Source: Paracoccaceae bacterium | GTDB lineage: Bacteria > Pseudomonadota > Alphaproteobacteria > Rhodobacterales > Rhodobacteraceae | Assembly (NCBI GenBank): GCA_020447005.1 | Contig: JAGRDO010000015.1 | Span: 1 to 42,650, forward strand | Length of the DNA stretch: 42,650 nt | Reading direction: 5' to 3' | Shown here: piece by piece, positions 18,389-25,456 of the stretch | Numbering within the stretch: position 1 is the first letter of the stretch | How the letters are laid out: every line of letters starts with the position of its first letter | Position numbers and translations under genes: made by a program | Notes under the pieces: generated by a model | The model's input: the letters and a program-made list of their open reading frames with translations, nothing else | Database searches by the model: none | What the model was told of the DNA's origin: nothing

Positions 18389-19351
18389 ATGATCAAGGTC
18401 GCCGCCCTCTACCAGTTCACCGCCTTCGCCGACCCGGCGTCGCTGCGCGCGCCGCTTCTGGCGACATGCGAGGCCTCGGGCGTGCGTGGCACCTTGCTGC
18501 TTGCCCGGGAAGGGATCAACGGCACCATCGCGGGCAGCCCTTCGGGGATTGCCGCGGTGCTGGCCCATATCCGGGCCCTGCCCGGATGTGCCGGGCTTGA
18601 CTGGAAGGAAAGCACGGCCGCCGAGATGCCGTTCGGGCGCATGAAGGTGCGGCTCAAGCGCGAAATCGTGACGATGGGCGAGCCGGAGATCGACCCGCGC
18701 GCGGGGACGGGCCATTATGTGGCACCCGGGGACTGGAATGCGCTGATCCGCGCCCCGGATGTCGTGGTGATCGACACGCGCAACGATTACGAGGTGTCGA
18801 TCGGGACGTTCGAGGGCGCGATCGATCCCGGCACGAAAAGCTTTCGGGACTTTCCGCAGTGGTGGCGCGACAATGCCGGGCGCTTTGGCAACAAGCGGGT
18901 GGCGATGTTCTGCACCGGCGGCATCCGCTGCGAGAAATCGACGAATTTCCTGCTGAGGGAAGGTGTAAGCGAGGTTTACCACCTGAAGGGCGGCATCCTC
19001 AAATACCTTGAGGACGTGCCCGCATCCGAGAGCCTTTGGCAGGGCGAATGCTTTGTCTTCGATCAGCGCGTCAGCGTCGGTCACGGGCTGAAAGAGGGGC
19101 AGCACGGGCTGTGCCATGCCTGCCGCCGGCCCATCGGCGCCGCCGACCGCGCGCATCCCGACTTTGAGGAAGGCGTGGCGTGCCCGGCCTGCAAGGATGA
19201 CTATTCCGAAACCCAGCGCGAGCGGTTTCGCGAGCGCCAGCGCCAGATGGAACTGGCGGGCGACCGGGGGGACCTGCACCTTGGTCAGCGGCTGGACAGG
19301 GCCTCGGACAGGCGCGAGAAGCGTTGCGGTCCGGCAAGCGACCAGTCGTAA
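18389..19351 (+). CDS. trhO: tRNA uridine(34) hydroxylase, rhodanese family
   Basis: TrhO (YceA family) uses oxygen to hydroxylate U34 of certain tRNAs. The 320 residues show the N-terminal acylphosphatase-like domain ([16 protein letters not shown], residues 34-49), a rhodanese domain ([20 protein letters not shown]) with the active loop [11 protein letters not shown] holding Cys175 and Cys181, and a C-terminal tail with two CxxC pairs (242/245 and 265/268) that look like a zinc site. An upstream in-frame start at 18335 adds 18 non-conserved residues, so ATG 18389 is preferred. Its last 67 bp overlap the end of the opposite-strand glycosyltransferase gene. Confidence 0.93.
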   Translation: MIKVAALYQFTAFADPASLRAPLLATCEASGVRGTLLLAREGINGTIAGSPSGIAAVLAHIRALPGCAGLDWKESTAAEMPFGRMKVRLKREIVTMGEPEIDPRAGTGHYVAPGDWNALIRAPDVVVIDTRNDYEVSIGTFEGAIDPGTKSFRDFPQWWRDNAGRFGNKRVAMFCTGGIRCEKSTNFLLREGVSEVYHLKGGILKYLEDVPASESLWQGECFVFDQRVSVGHGLKEGQHGLCHACRRPIGAADRAHPDFEEGVACPACKDDYSETQRERFRERQRQMELAGDRGDLHLGQRLDRASDRREKRCGPASDQS

Positions 19352-20499
19352 AGCAGGGCCGCCGCCCGCGCGCTTTGCCCGCGATGGCGGCGCAGCTCTT
19401 CCGAACCGGCGAACCTCGCGATCATGTCGCGCAGCTGATCGCGATCATGCGGGGCCACGATATCGATGGCGCCGGTCTCGGCGCCGATCCGGCCTGCCCC
19501 GGCGGGCGAGGCGATGACGGCAAGCCCATGTGCCGCGGCCTCGTAAGTGGCGATGGGATCGCCTTCCTCCAGCGAGGGCAGGACCAAGACATCGGCCGAT
19601 GCGAGTTCGGCCGAGACATTGCGGGAAAACCCCGCGCAGGTCACGTTTTCCTGCGCCAGGACATCGGCGAAGAGCCGGGCGACGGCGGGTTCGACGCGGC
19701 CGACAATGCGCAGATGCGCGGTGGCCGGAACGTCCCGCCACGCGGCGAGAAGGTGATGGATGCCCTTGCGGATGCAGGCCGTCCCCAGAAAGAGGAACGT
19801 CACCGGCTGCCCCGGCGCGCGCGGCGCGCGCGGGCCAAGGGAATTCGGTATCCATGTGCCGTAGCTTGCCGGGACCGCCCGGCCGGCAAGCGCGGTTCCG
19901 GCGAAGGCGGCGTCGGTGGCCGGGCTGGGCGAGAAGATCGCCGAGGCGAGCGCGTGGCGTTCGTTCTGTTCGGCGATCCGGGCCGGGGTGATCCCGTGAT
20001 CGGGCGGCAGGCCCAGACGGTCATAGGCGGCATCCAGAACCGGCTTGGCCACCTCCATCCTTGTGTTCAGCGACTCGACCGCGATCAGGATGCCGCGCCG
20101 GGCAAGTTCCCGGTAGACGGCAAGCGGTGTCGAGGGCCAGAGATAGGCCAGATCGCCCGGGGCGATGGCGGACAGGTAGCTTTCCACAAGCCGGGGCTGG
20201 CCCAGCCATGAGGTCGCCACGTAGGGCAGGGTCCGCATTGCCGGGCCAAGCGCATGGCGGCAGGCAAAGGGCAGCGCTTCGGCCCTGTCGACCCGCGCGG
20301 TAAAAAGCTCCAGCGGGAAATGACCGGCGCTGGCCGTCAGGATCGACCGGCAGGTTGCGGCGACGCCGGCGCCGACGCAGGGCACGGGGAAAAGGGCGCG
20401 GATCGTCCCGGTGAAAGCCGTGGCCACCGAGGCCCCGCCCCCGCCGGGCCGCGTGCCGATGGCGGCGGGTATGCCGGTTTCAAGCCGCTGGATCGTCAT
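19285..20499 (-). CDS. GT4-family glycosyltransferase (GT-B fold)
   Basis: A 404-residue glycosyltransferase. The C-terminal half has the GT4 pattern: [28 protein letters not shown], and [25 protein letters not shown], which contains the E-x7-E nucleotide-sugar motif; the usual G-F/Y-G after the first Glu is here GDP, an uncommon variant. The N-terminal acceptor domain is poorly recognisable. The 67-codon in-frame extension to 20700 lies inside the upstream polymerase gene and includes a translated hexanucleotide repeat, so ATG 20499 is taken as the start. It overlaps the upstream Wzy-like gene by 20 bp and is surely cotranscribed with it; the donor sugar is unknown. Confidence 0.85.
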   Translation of the reverse strand: MTIQRLETGIPAAIGTRPGGGGASVATAFTGTIRALFPVPCVGAGVAATCRSILTASAGHFPLELFTARVDRAEALPFACRHALGPAMRTLPYVATSWLGQPRLVESYLSAIAPGDLAYLWPSTPLAVYRELARRGILIAVESLNTRMEVAKPVLDAAYDRLGLPPDHGITPARIAEQNERHALASAIFSPSPATDAAFAGTALAGRAVPASYGTWIPNSLGPRAPRAPGQPVTFLFLGTACIRKGIHHLLAAWRDVPATAHLRIVGRVEPAVARLFADVLAQENVTCAGFSRNVSAELASADVLVLPSLEEGDPIATYEAAAHGLAVIASPAGAGRIGAETGAIDIVAPHDRDQLRDMIARFAGSEELRRHRGQSARAAALLYDWSLAGPQRFSRLSEALSSR

Positions 20500-22057
20500 C
20501 TGCGGGAAACCTTGTGTAACGGTGGGAGGCCGCCCCGGCCCGATCCGGATCGGGGGATGCCGCCGGTTCGTGGACGCGCCGGAGTTCCGGATCCCGCCCT
20601 TTCCGGCTGCGGGAAAGCGGCGGGCTGCCTTCGCCCCCCCCGGCCCGCGCCCAGGCCAGCCCGGAGCGGGTTGGCGCGGCATCGGCATCGGCATCGGCAT
20701 CGGGCAGGTCGGCCTTCAGCCCGGCGACCGGTTCATCCGCGATCCACAGCCCGGCGGCGAGCATGAAGAACACGAGCGAGTAGATCGCCGACCAGATATG
20801 GACGGTCGCAAGGGTGAAGCTGAGGCCGGTAAAGGTGATCATCCATGCCAGTCTGAGGTTCGACAGCCTTTCGTCGCCCACGATCTTCTTGCGGCCGATG
20901 CGCAGGATCGCGTCGAGATATCCCGCCGCGAGGAAAAGGAAGCCCGGAACGCCGTAGCGCATCGTGGTGGCCAGCCAGAAATTGTCGACGCTGCCGCTGC
21001 GAACAAAGCTGGGGCGGACCCATTTCGAGTAGCCGAGGCCGAAGATCGGGTGGGCGCGAACGTTCAGCATGCCCCATTCGAAGATGATCCCGCGCCAGTA
21101 GGCGGTGTGGGCCGAAAACGTCGCGTAGCTCATCAGCACCTTGATCGGCGTGCGGTTCGACAGCAGGTCGATGGTCACATAGGCCGTAGCGAAAAGCAAA
21201 AGCAGGTACAGCCAGCGCTTTTCGTACTTTCGGAAGATCACCGACCAGGCAATCAGCCCGATCTGGAGAAGCGAGGCGAGCAAGGCGCCGCTGGACAGCG
21301 ACAGGAAGACGCCGAGGAATATGGCCGCCATGCTGACAAAGCGCGCCGCGCCGAACATCAGGCCGCGCAACCCGACATAGGTCATCGACAGGGCCAGCGA
21401 ACAGAACAGCCCGTAATGGATCGGATGGCTGAAAAAGACCTGCGCCCGTTCCAGCCCCATCCGTTTGGGGATGTTGACCTGCGCCACCGAATTCAGGACC
21501 GGCAGATCGTCGATGAACTTGGGAATATAGGCCACGCCGCTGCGCGCCTCGGCAAGGGCAAGCGGCATCGACAGGAGCACAAGGATCAAAAGCGCGCGGA
21601 TCAGCGCGATCATGTCGCCCCGCGTCCGGATGAAGTTCCGTGCGAGCATGTAGCCGCCAAGAAACTCGGTCGTCGTGGCGCCCACGTTTTCAAGCGCCAC
21701 ATGCGGCGAGGTGACCGTCAGCGCGATCGCGCACCAGATCACATGGAGGCCGAAAAGGATATCGACGGGGTAGACCCGGCCGCATTGCCCGGAAAGGACC
21801 CGGAGCGTTGTCGGAACGATCGTGATCAGCAGAACGAGGCGAAGCCCGGTCATGGTGACCGAACCGAGGTTGAAGCCGAAGGGAATGATCACGGCGATCA
21901 GATAGAGCCAGACAAGCGGATGCAGGCTTGCCCTGTCGCTGGCCGCGCGCCCGGACGGGCGGGCCTGGCTGGGATAGCCGGCTTCTATCGTGCTTACAGA
22001 CAAGGGTCGACGGGTCCTGCTGCCTTGTTCGAGGCGCAACCATAACGCAAAGCGCAT
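20480..22057 (-). CDS. Wzy/O-antigen-ligase-like membrane polymerase
   Basis: About 525 residues with roughly eleven hydrophobic segments, consistent with the O-antigen ligase/Wzy superfamily that joins polysaccharide units at the periplasmic face. The typical late region is present: HTAYWRGIIFEWGM, HPIFGLGYSKWVRPSF, then SVDNFWLATTMRYGVPG in the large periplasmic loop. The C-terminal 70 residues are low-complexity, beginning with a (Asp-Ala)4 run encoded by a GGCATC repeat, and run into the next gene. The start is unsure: ATG 22057 sits right on a G run, TTG 22003 has AGGA 11 bp upstream. It overlaps the GT4 gene by 20 bp. Product is likely a capsule or exopolysaccharide. Confidence 0.8.
   Translation of the reverse strand: MRFALWLRLEQGSRTRRPLSVSTIEAGYPSQARPSGRAASDRASLHPLVWLYLIAVIIPFGFNLGSVTMTGLRLVLLITIVPTTLRVLSGQCGRVYPVDILFGLHVIWCAIALTVTSPHVALENVGATTTEFLGGYMLARNFIRTRGDMIALIRALLILVLLSMPLALAEARSGVAYIPKFIDDLPVLNSVAQVNIPKRMGLERAQVFFSHPIHYGLFCSLALSMTYVGLRGLMFGAARFVSMAAIFLGVFLSLSSGALLASLLQIGLIAWSVIFRKYEKRWLYLLLLFATAYVTIDLLSNRTPIKVLMSYATFSAHTAYWRGIIFEWGMLNVRAHPIFGLGYSKWVRPSFVRSGSVDNFWLATTMRYGVPGFLFLAAGYLDAILRIGRKKIVGDERLSNLRLAWMITFTGLSFTLATVHIWSAIYSLVFFMLAAGLWIADEPVAGLKADLPDADADADAAPTRSGLAWARAGGGEGSPPLSRSRKGRDPELRRVHEPAASPDPDRAGAASHRYTRFPADDDPAA
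20678..20701. repeat. (GGCATC)4 hexanucleotide repeat inside the polymerase gene
   Basis: Four perfect tandem copies of a six-base unit. In the polymerase frame it encodes alternating Asp and Ala after the last membrane segment. A change in copy number would keep the frame, adding or removing Asp-Ala pairs. Confidence 0.95.
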
Positions 22058-22442
22058 CCCCCCGGCAATCGGAATGGGGGCGCGGCCGGATCGCGCGGCA
22101 AAGCATCGCAGGGCGCGCCGCGGTAATGGCTGCCGGGGTGCCGGACTGTTCACAAGGCAAAAACAATCCGTCGAATCCGGGCCGCTCCGGTTCGATTTCA
22201 CCCGCGCACCGGGTGTTGACCCGGTCTTGATCCGGCGCGCGACGGAACCCGGATGGACGCAACGCCCGGCCGGTTCCGTTTATGCTGGCAGCGCCTTGCC
22301 GGAAGGAGTGCGGGCGATCCGGCCCGTCTTTGGGCCGGGCGCCAATGCGCGGGCCGGCACAATTATCCAGAGGATCGCCGCATTGCCAGCGCCTGCGCGC
22401 CGCCGGACCTGCGGCGCTTTTCATAACCGACGGGATCTGACG
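22058..22442. promoter_or_regulatory. Divergent intergenic region between polymerase and spike-fibre candidate
   Basis: About 385 bp without a credible gene. It must hold the promoters of the leftward polymerase-GT4 pair and of the rightward 746-residue gene. I see no clear -35/-10 pairs. The only strong structure is the hairpin at 22397-22421, listed separately. The reading frame that runs through here into the rightward gene lacks a ribosome site and conserved sequence. Confidence 0.5.
22397..22421 (+). terminator. Terminator-like hairpin just upstream of the spike-fibre candidate
   Basis: A 7-bp GC stem (GCGCCGC at 22397-22403, GCGGCGC at 22411-22417) is followed directly by four T on the plus strand, ending 21 bp before ATG 22443. 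It has the form of an intrinsic terminator but no plus-strand gene precedes it, so it may act as a leader attenuator for the gene that follows. Confidence 0.45.
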
Positions 22443-24683
22443 ATGTTATCACTCTCCGCCATATCAACAACGCAGCCGCGGACGCGGCCGGGCGTTTCGG
22501 TGCCTCCCCCCAGCGGCGCCGTCGCCGTCGCCGGGTTTTCGCGCGACCGCGTGCTATTTGACAGCGGGGCGGCATTCGGCCGGGCAGTGGCGGATATTCC
22601 GCTTGTCGGTACGGCGACCGCGGGCGAGGTGGTTCAGGCCCGGGCCCTGTCGCTGGACGACGGCGGCGCGACCACGACGGCATGGGTCGATGCCGGAACC
22701 GCCGATGGCGGCGGAAACTGGACCGGCACGATCACGGCGCCGCGTTCGGCATCGTGGTTTCGGGTCGAGGTGCGGCTGAAGGCGAACCCCGGCATTACCA
22801 ATCAGGCGGCGACACGCTTTGGTGTCGGCCATGTCATCGCCATATGGGGCCAGTCCGAGCCGGACCGCATCATCTCGGGCTTTTACGACAACACCACCCC
22901 GCCGGCGGTTTCGGACCCGGAGGCGGTGCAGATCATTCAGGGCGCCGCCGCCACGCCCGCGGTCACGCATGTTTCGAACGCGCAGCCCGTTACGGCGGCG
23001 GTGGCGGCGATGGCCGGAACGCTGATCACCGCGCGGCCCGGCGAGAAATTCGCGCTGATCTTTCACACCGTGCCGGGGACCGACCCGCGCGAGCTGGTCA
23101 ATGACAGCAATGCCGGGCGGATGTGGGCCAATGACAAGGCCCTGCATGACTTCGCCACGGCCGACGGGCAGAAGGTGGGCATCGCGGCGATGTCGTGGTT
23201 CGCGGCGCCGGGCAATCTCGGGTCCAATTACGCCGCGGCGCTGTTTCCGCTTTTCTCGGGCAAGACGACGGCCGGGGCCCCGGTCAGCTTTCCGACCGAC
23301 ATCGTGCATCCCGGCGGCAGCTATCACGCCGATCACTGGTTCGGCGAGCTTTACGACTATGCCCATACCAAATGGGCGCCCTACGGGCCGCATCGGGTGG
23401 ACATCGCGGCCGACCATCAGGACGCGACCCATTTCACCGGCGGCGCCGCCAACCCGAAGATGCAGAACCGCGAGGCCGTGCGCCAAAGCTGGCGCGCGAT
23501 GCTGGCCCTGCCGGATGCGACGATGTTCCTGCCGCTCGGCTCCGAGCCCATGGCCTATGTCAACGGATACGACGACGGCGCGGGAAGCTGGACCGATCAG
23601 GAACACCCGGCCGGAAACACCCCCGACGGCGCCCAGCGCTTTGCCCGCCTGACCGCGCATGCGATCCTGAAATCGGCCGGGCTGGCGGGGTGGACGGTGC
23701 CTGTCTTCGACACGTCCCTGTGGGAGCCGTCCGGCGCCTGGGTCGAGGTCTGGTCCTCGGCCGGGCCGGTGACGACCACAAGGCTGCAACGCGCCGAGGC
23801 GCCGTTGGGCACCACATATTCCCACTGGACGACGGTGGTCGGGTTCCAGATCAACGGTGTGCCGGCGCGAAACACCCAGATCGTCGCCGGGCGCGTCCGC
23901 ATCCTGCCGAATTCGGGCGTCTTCACGAATGCCGATGCGATCACCTTCGGCGAAGGCGGGGCGACGGGCAGCCTGAAATTCCCGCAGGATTTTCCGGCCG
24001 GGCTTTGGAAGAACCTTCCGGTTGTCGATGTCGGGCTTGCCGATGTCGGCGGAATCTCGGTCCGGCCGCTGCCATCGCCGGCGGCGCTGACCAATACCCT
24101 GCCCGCGGGCGCGCCCAGCTTTCACACCTCGGCCACCGGCCCCTATTTCGTCAACCCCGCGAACGTCCCCGCGGGCACGAGCGCCATCACCTTCGCGGCG
24201 CGGATCCGGTTTTCGGCATTGCCCGCGACGACGAGCATGCTGTTTTCGCAATCGTCGACAGGCTTCGACGTCGAGCTGAACAACAGCGGCGGATTGCGCA
24301 TCACGATCGAGGATGGCACCGGCGCGAAGATGTTGCAGAACTATGTCTTCAATGCGGGGCTGGTCCCGAACGTCTGGTACGATCTGGTCTGTTCGGCCAA
24401 TCAGGCGACGGCGGTTCACCGGATCATGATCAACGGCGTCCTTGCCGATACGATGGCCTTTACCGCGACCGGCAACGGCCTGTTCCAAAGCACGCGCGCG
24501 CTGAGTTTTCTGGCGCGCAATTCGGGCACGCCGCAATTCGAGGGCGAAGTGGAGTATCTGCGGGTCTGGCATTCGGCAACCGCGACCGGTGCCGCACCTG
24601 CCGGGGCGCCGTTCAAGCAGATCACCGGCCCGGCGAGCGTGGCGAATGCCGACAGCTGGAAGCTTGGCGCGAACGCGACCTGA
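22443..24683 (+). CDS. Predicted GTA/phage-type spike fibre with SGNH-like and LamG-like regions (GhsB candidate)
   Basis: A 746-residue protein. Residues 130-390 resemble an SGNH/sialate-O-acetylesterase-like hydrolase: Ser138 in IWGQSEPDR suits block I, and Asp385/His388 in TDQEHPAGNTPDG suit the block V DxxHP pattern. Residues about 580-725 look like a concanavalin/LamG sandwich (ITFAARIRFSALP, WYDLVCSANQ, VHRIMINGVLADTMAF). No clear signal peptide is seen, fitting a particle component better than a Sec-exported enzyme. The neighbouring small gene belongs to the GhsA spike-base family of the Rhodobacter GTA, whose partner GhsB is the larger spike; I infer this is that partner. An open frame upstream to 21990 is ignored for lack of a ribosome site. 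A strong terminator follows. Confidence 0.6.
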   Translation: MLSLSAISTTQPRTRPGVSVPPPSGAVAVAGFSRDRVLFDSGAAFGRAVADIPLVGTATAGEVVQARALSLDDGGATTTAWVDAGTADGGGNWTGTITAPRSASWFRVEVRLKANPGITNQAATRFGVGHVIAIWGQSEPDRIISGFYDNTTPPAVSDPEAVQIIQGAAATPAVTHVSNAQPVTAAVAAMAGTLITARPGEKFALIFHTVPGTDPRELVNDSNAGRMWANDKALHDFATADGQKVGIAAMSWFAAPGNLGSNYAAALFPLFSGKTTAGAPVSFPTDIVHPGGSYHADHWFGELYDYAHTKWAPYGPHRVDIAADHQDATHFTGGAANPKMQNREAVRQSWRAMLALPDATMFLPLGSEPMAYVNGYDDGAGSWTDQEHPAGNTPDGAQRFARLTAHAILKSAGLAGWTVPVFDTSLWEPSGAWVEVWSSAGPVTTTRLQRAEAPLGTTYSHWTTVVGFQINGVPARNTQIVAGRVRILPNSGVFTNADAITFGEGGATGSLKFPQDFPAGLWKNLPVVDVGLADVGGISVRPLPSPAALTNTLPAGAPSFHTSATGPYFVNPANVPAGTSAITFAARIRFSALPATTSMLFSQSSTGFDVELNNSGGLRITIEDGTGAKMLQNYVFNAGLVPNVWYDLVCSANQATAVHRIMINGVLADTMAFTATGNGLFQSTRALSFLARNSGTPQFEGEVEYLRVWHSATATGAAPAGAPFKQITGPASVANADSWKLGANAT

Positions 24684-24712
24684 GCCCGGCCGGCTGACCG
24701 GCCACAAGACCG

Positions 24713-24747
24713 AAAAGGGCGCCGCAGAAGACCTGCGGCGCCCTTTT
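24713..24747 (+). terminator. Intrinsic terminator after the spike-fibre candidate
   Basis: A perfect 11-bp stem (GGGCGCCGCAG at 24717-24727, CTGCGGCGCCC at 24733-24743) with a 5-base loop is followed by TTTT; four A precede it, so it can also work for the convergent spike-base gene. Confidence 0.9.
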
Positions 24748-24797
24748 GCCTTTGCCGATTTGCCGTCCGCCGCGCCCGGTTCGCGCGGCCCCTGCCC

Positions 24798-25058
24798 TTA
24801 CCAGAGCGCGACGATCCCCGTCGCGGTCGTCCCGGTCGCGTTGATGCCGAGGGCGCGCACCGGCAGAAGCGATCCTGCCTGGACGTTCTGGAACACGACC
24901 GTTCCACCGCCGGCAAGCCGCGCCGAGACGTTGCCGGTCTGACCGACGAAAAGGGCGCGCGGCAGGATCGAAAGATCCGTCGCGTCATTTGGTGTCACCG
25001 CGAGCGCGTCGCGGGCGGGCGCCGTGAGGCTGGTTGGATAGTCGGAAAATTTGTCCAT
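24798..25058 (-). CDS. ghsA: Spike base protein, RCAP_Rcc01079 (GhsA) family
   Basis: An 86-residue protein with the distinctive wording of the Rcc01079 family: a charged start MDKFSDYPTSLTAPARDALA, VTPNDATDLSILPRALFVG, then VSARLAGGGTVVFQNV and QAGSLLPVRALGIN ending in ATGIVALW. In Rhodobacter capsulatus this family member forms the base of head spikes on the gene transfer agent; the spikes bind the recipient's capsular polysaccharide. Similar small proteins occur in some phages, so a prophage origin is possible, but no other capsid, tail or packaging gene lies in the window. It faces the spike-fibre candidate across a shared terminator and is divergent from the beta-helix gene. Confidence 0.78.
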   Translation of the reverse strand: MDKFSDYPTSLTAPARDALAVTPNDATDLSILPRALFVGQTGNVSARLAGGGTVVFQNVQAGSLLPVRALGINATGTTATGIVALW

Positions 25059-25456
25059 GTCTTATCATCCCGTTCGTGCCTGAACCGGGCCGGGTCAAGG
25101 CGGGCCGACAGACCCGACCGCGATGCCCGGCCCCTGACAGGCGTTTGGCCAATCCCGAGAATGGAGTGCCGGCAGGGCACCGGATCGGGACGGGCAATTC
25201 TTGCCAAGAACGCTTAACATGACCGCAAGCCGGCGCGCGCTGCCCGGGACCGCCGGCGCGCAAACTGTTTCGTCGGCCGAAACCGAACAAACGTGAAAAA
25301 CAGCGGATTGACGCCGATCTGGTTAACGATTCATTGAAAAAACCCGGTGGATTCATCAACTGAGACACAGACAGACTACATTTGCGCCCCATCTTTGCCA
25401 TGTTGCACCGCATTCTTCGAAACAGCGATACCACTCATCGAACGAAGGAAATTCCA
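25059..25456. promoter_or_regulatory. Divergent regulatory region between spike base and beta-helix genes
   Basis: About 400 bp, with a markedly A/T-richer part from 25260 to 25456 compared with the surrounding genes. It should carry the promoters of both flanking genes. TTGACG at 25308-25313 is a possible -35 element for the rightward gene, without a convincing -10. A CtrA-like sequence at 25323-25337 is listed separately. No open frame here looks coding. Confidence 0.55.
25323..25337 (+). promoter_or_regulatory. Candidate CtrA-type site TTAA-N7-TTGA
   Basis: TTAACGATTCATTGA differs by one base from the CtrA full-site consensus TTAA-N7-TTAA. CtrA is needed for GTA production in R. capsulatus and controls motility and cell-cycle genes widely in alphaproteobacteria. 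A single near match in AT-rich DNA is weak evidence. Confidence 0.35.

Noticed and set aside
22554-24707. Minus-strand open frame of 717 codons opposite the spike-fibre candidate
   Set aside because: Arg/Gly-rich translation with no domain pattern, whereas the plus-strand frame shows beta-sandwich and SGNH-like motifs and a terminator in the right place.
24717-24743. Attachment site or inverted repeat of a mobile element
   Set aside because: It is a compact hairpin followed by a T-tract between convergent genes, fully explained as a terminator. No integrase or transposase gene was seen in the window.
22443-25058. Complete prophage
   Set aside because: Only spike-type genes are present; there is no terminase, portal, capsid, tail, lysis or integrase gene on either side, and neighbours are polysaccharide genes.
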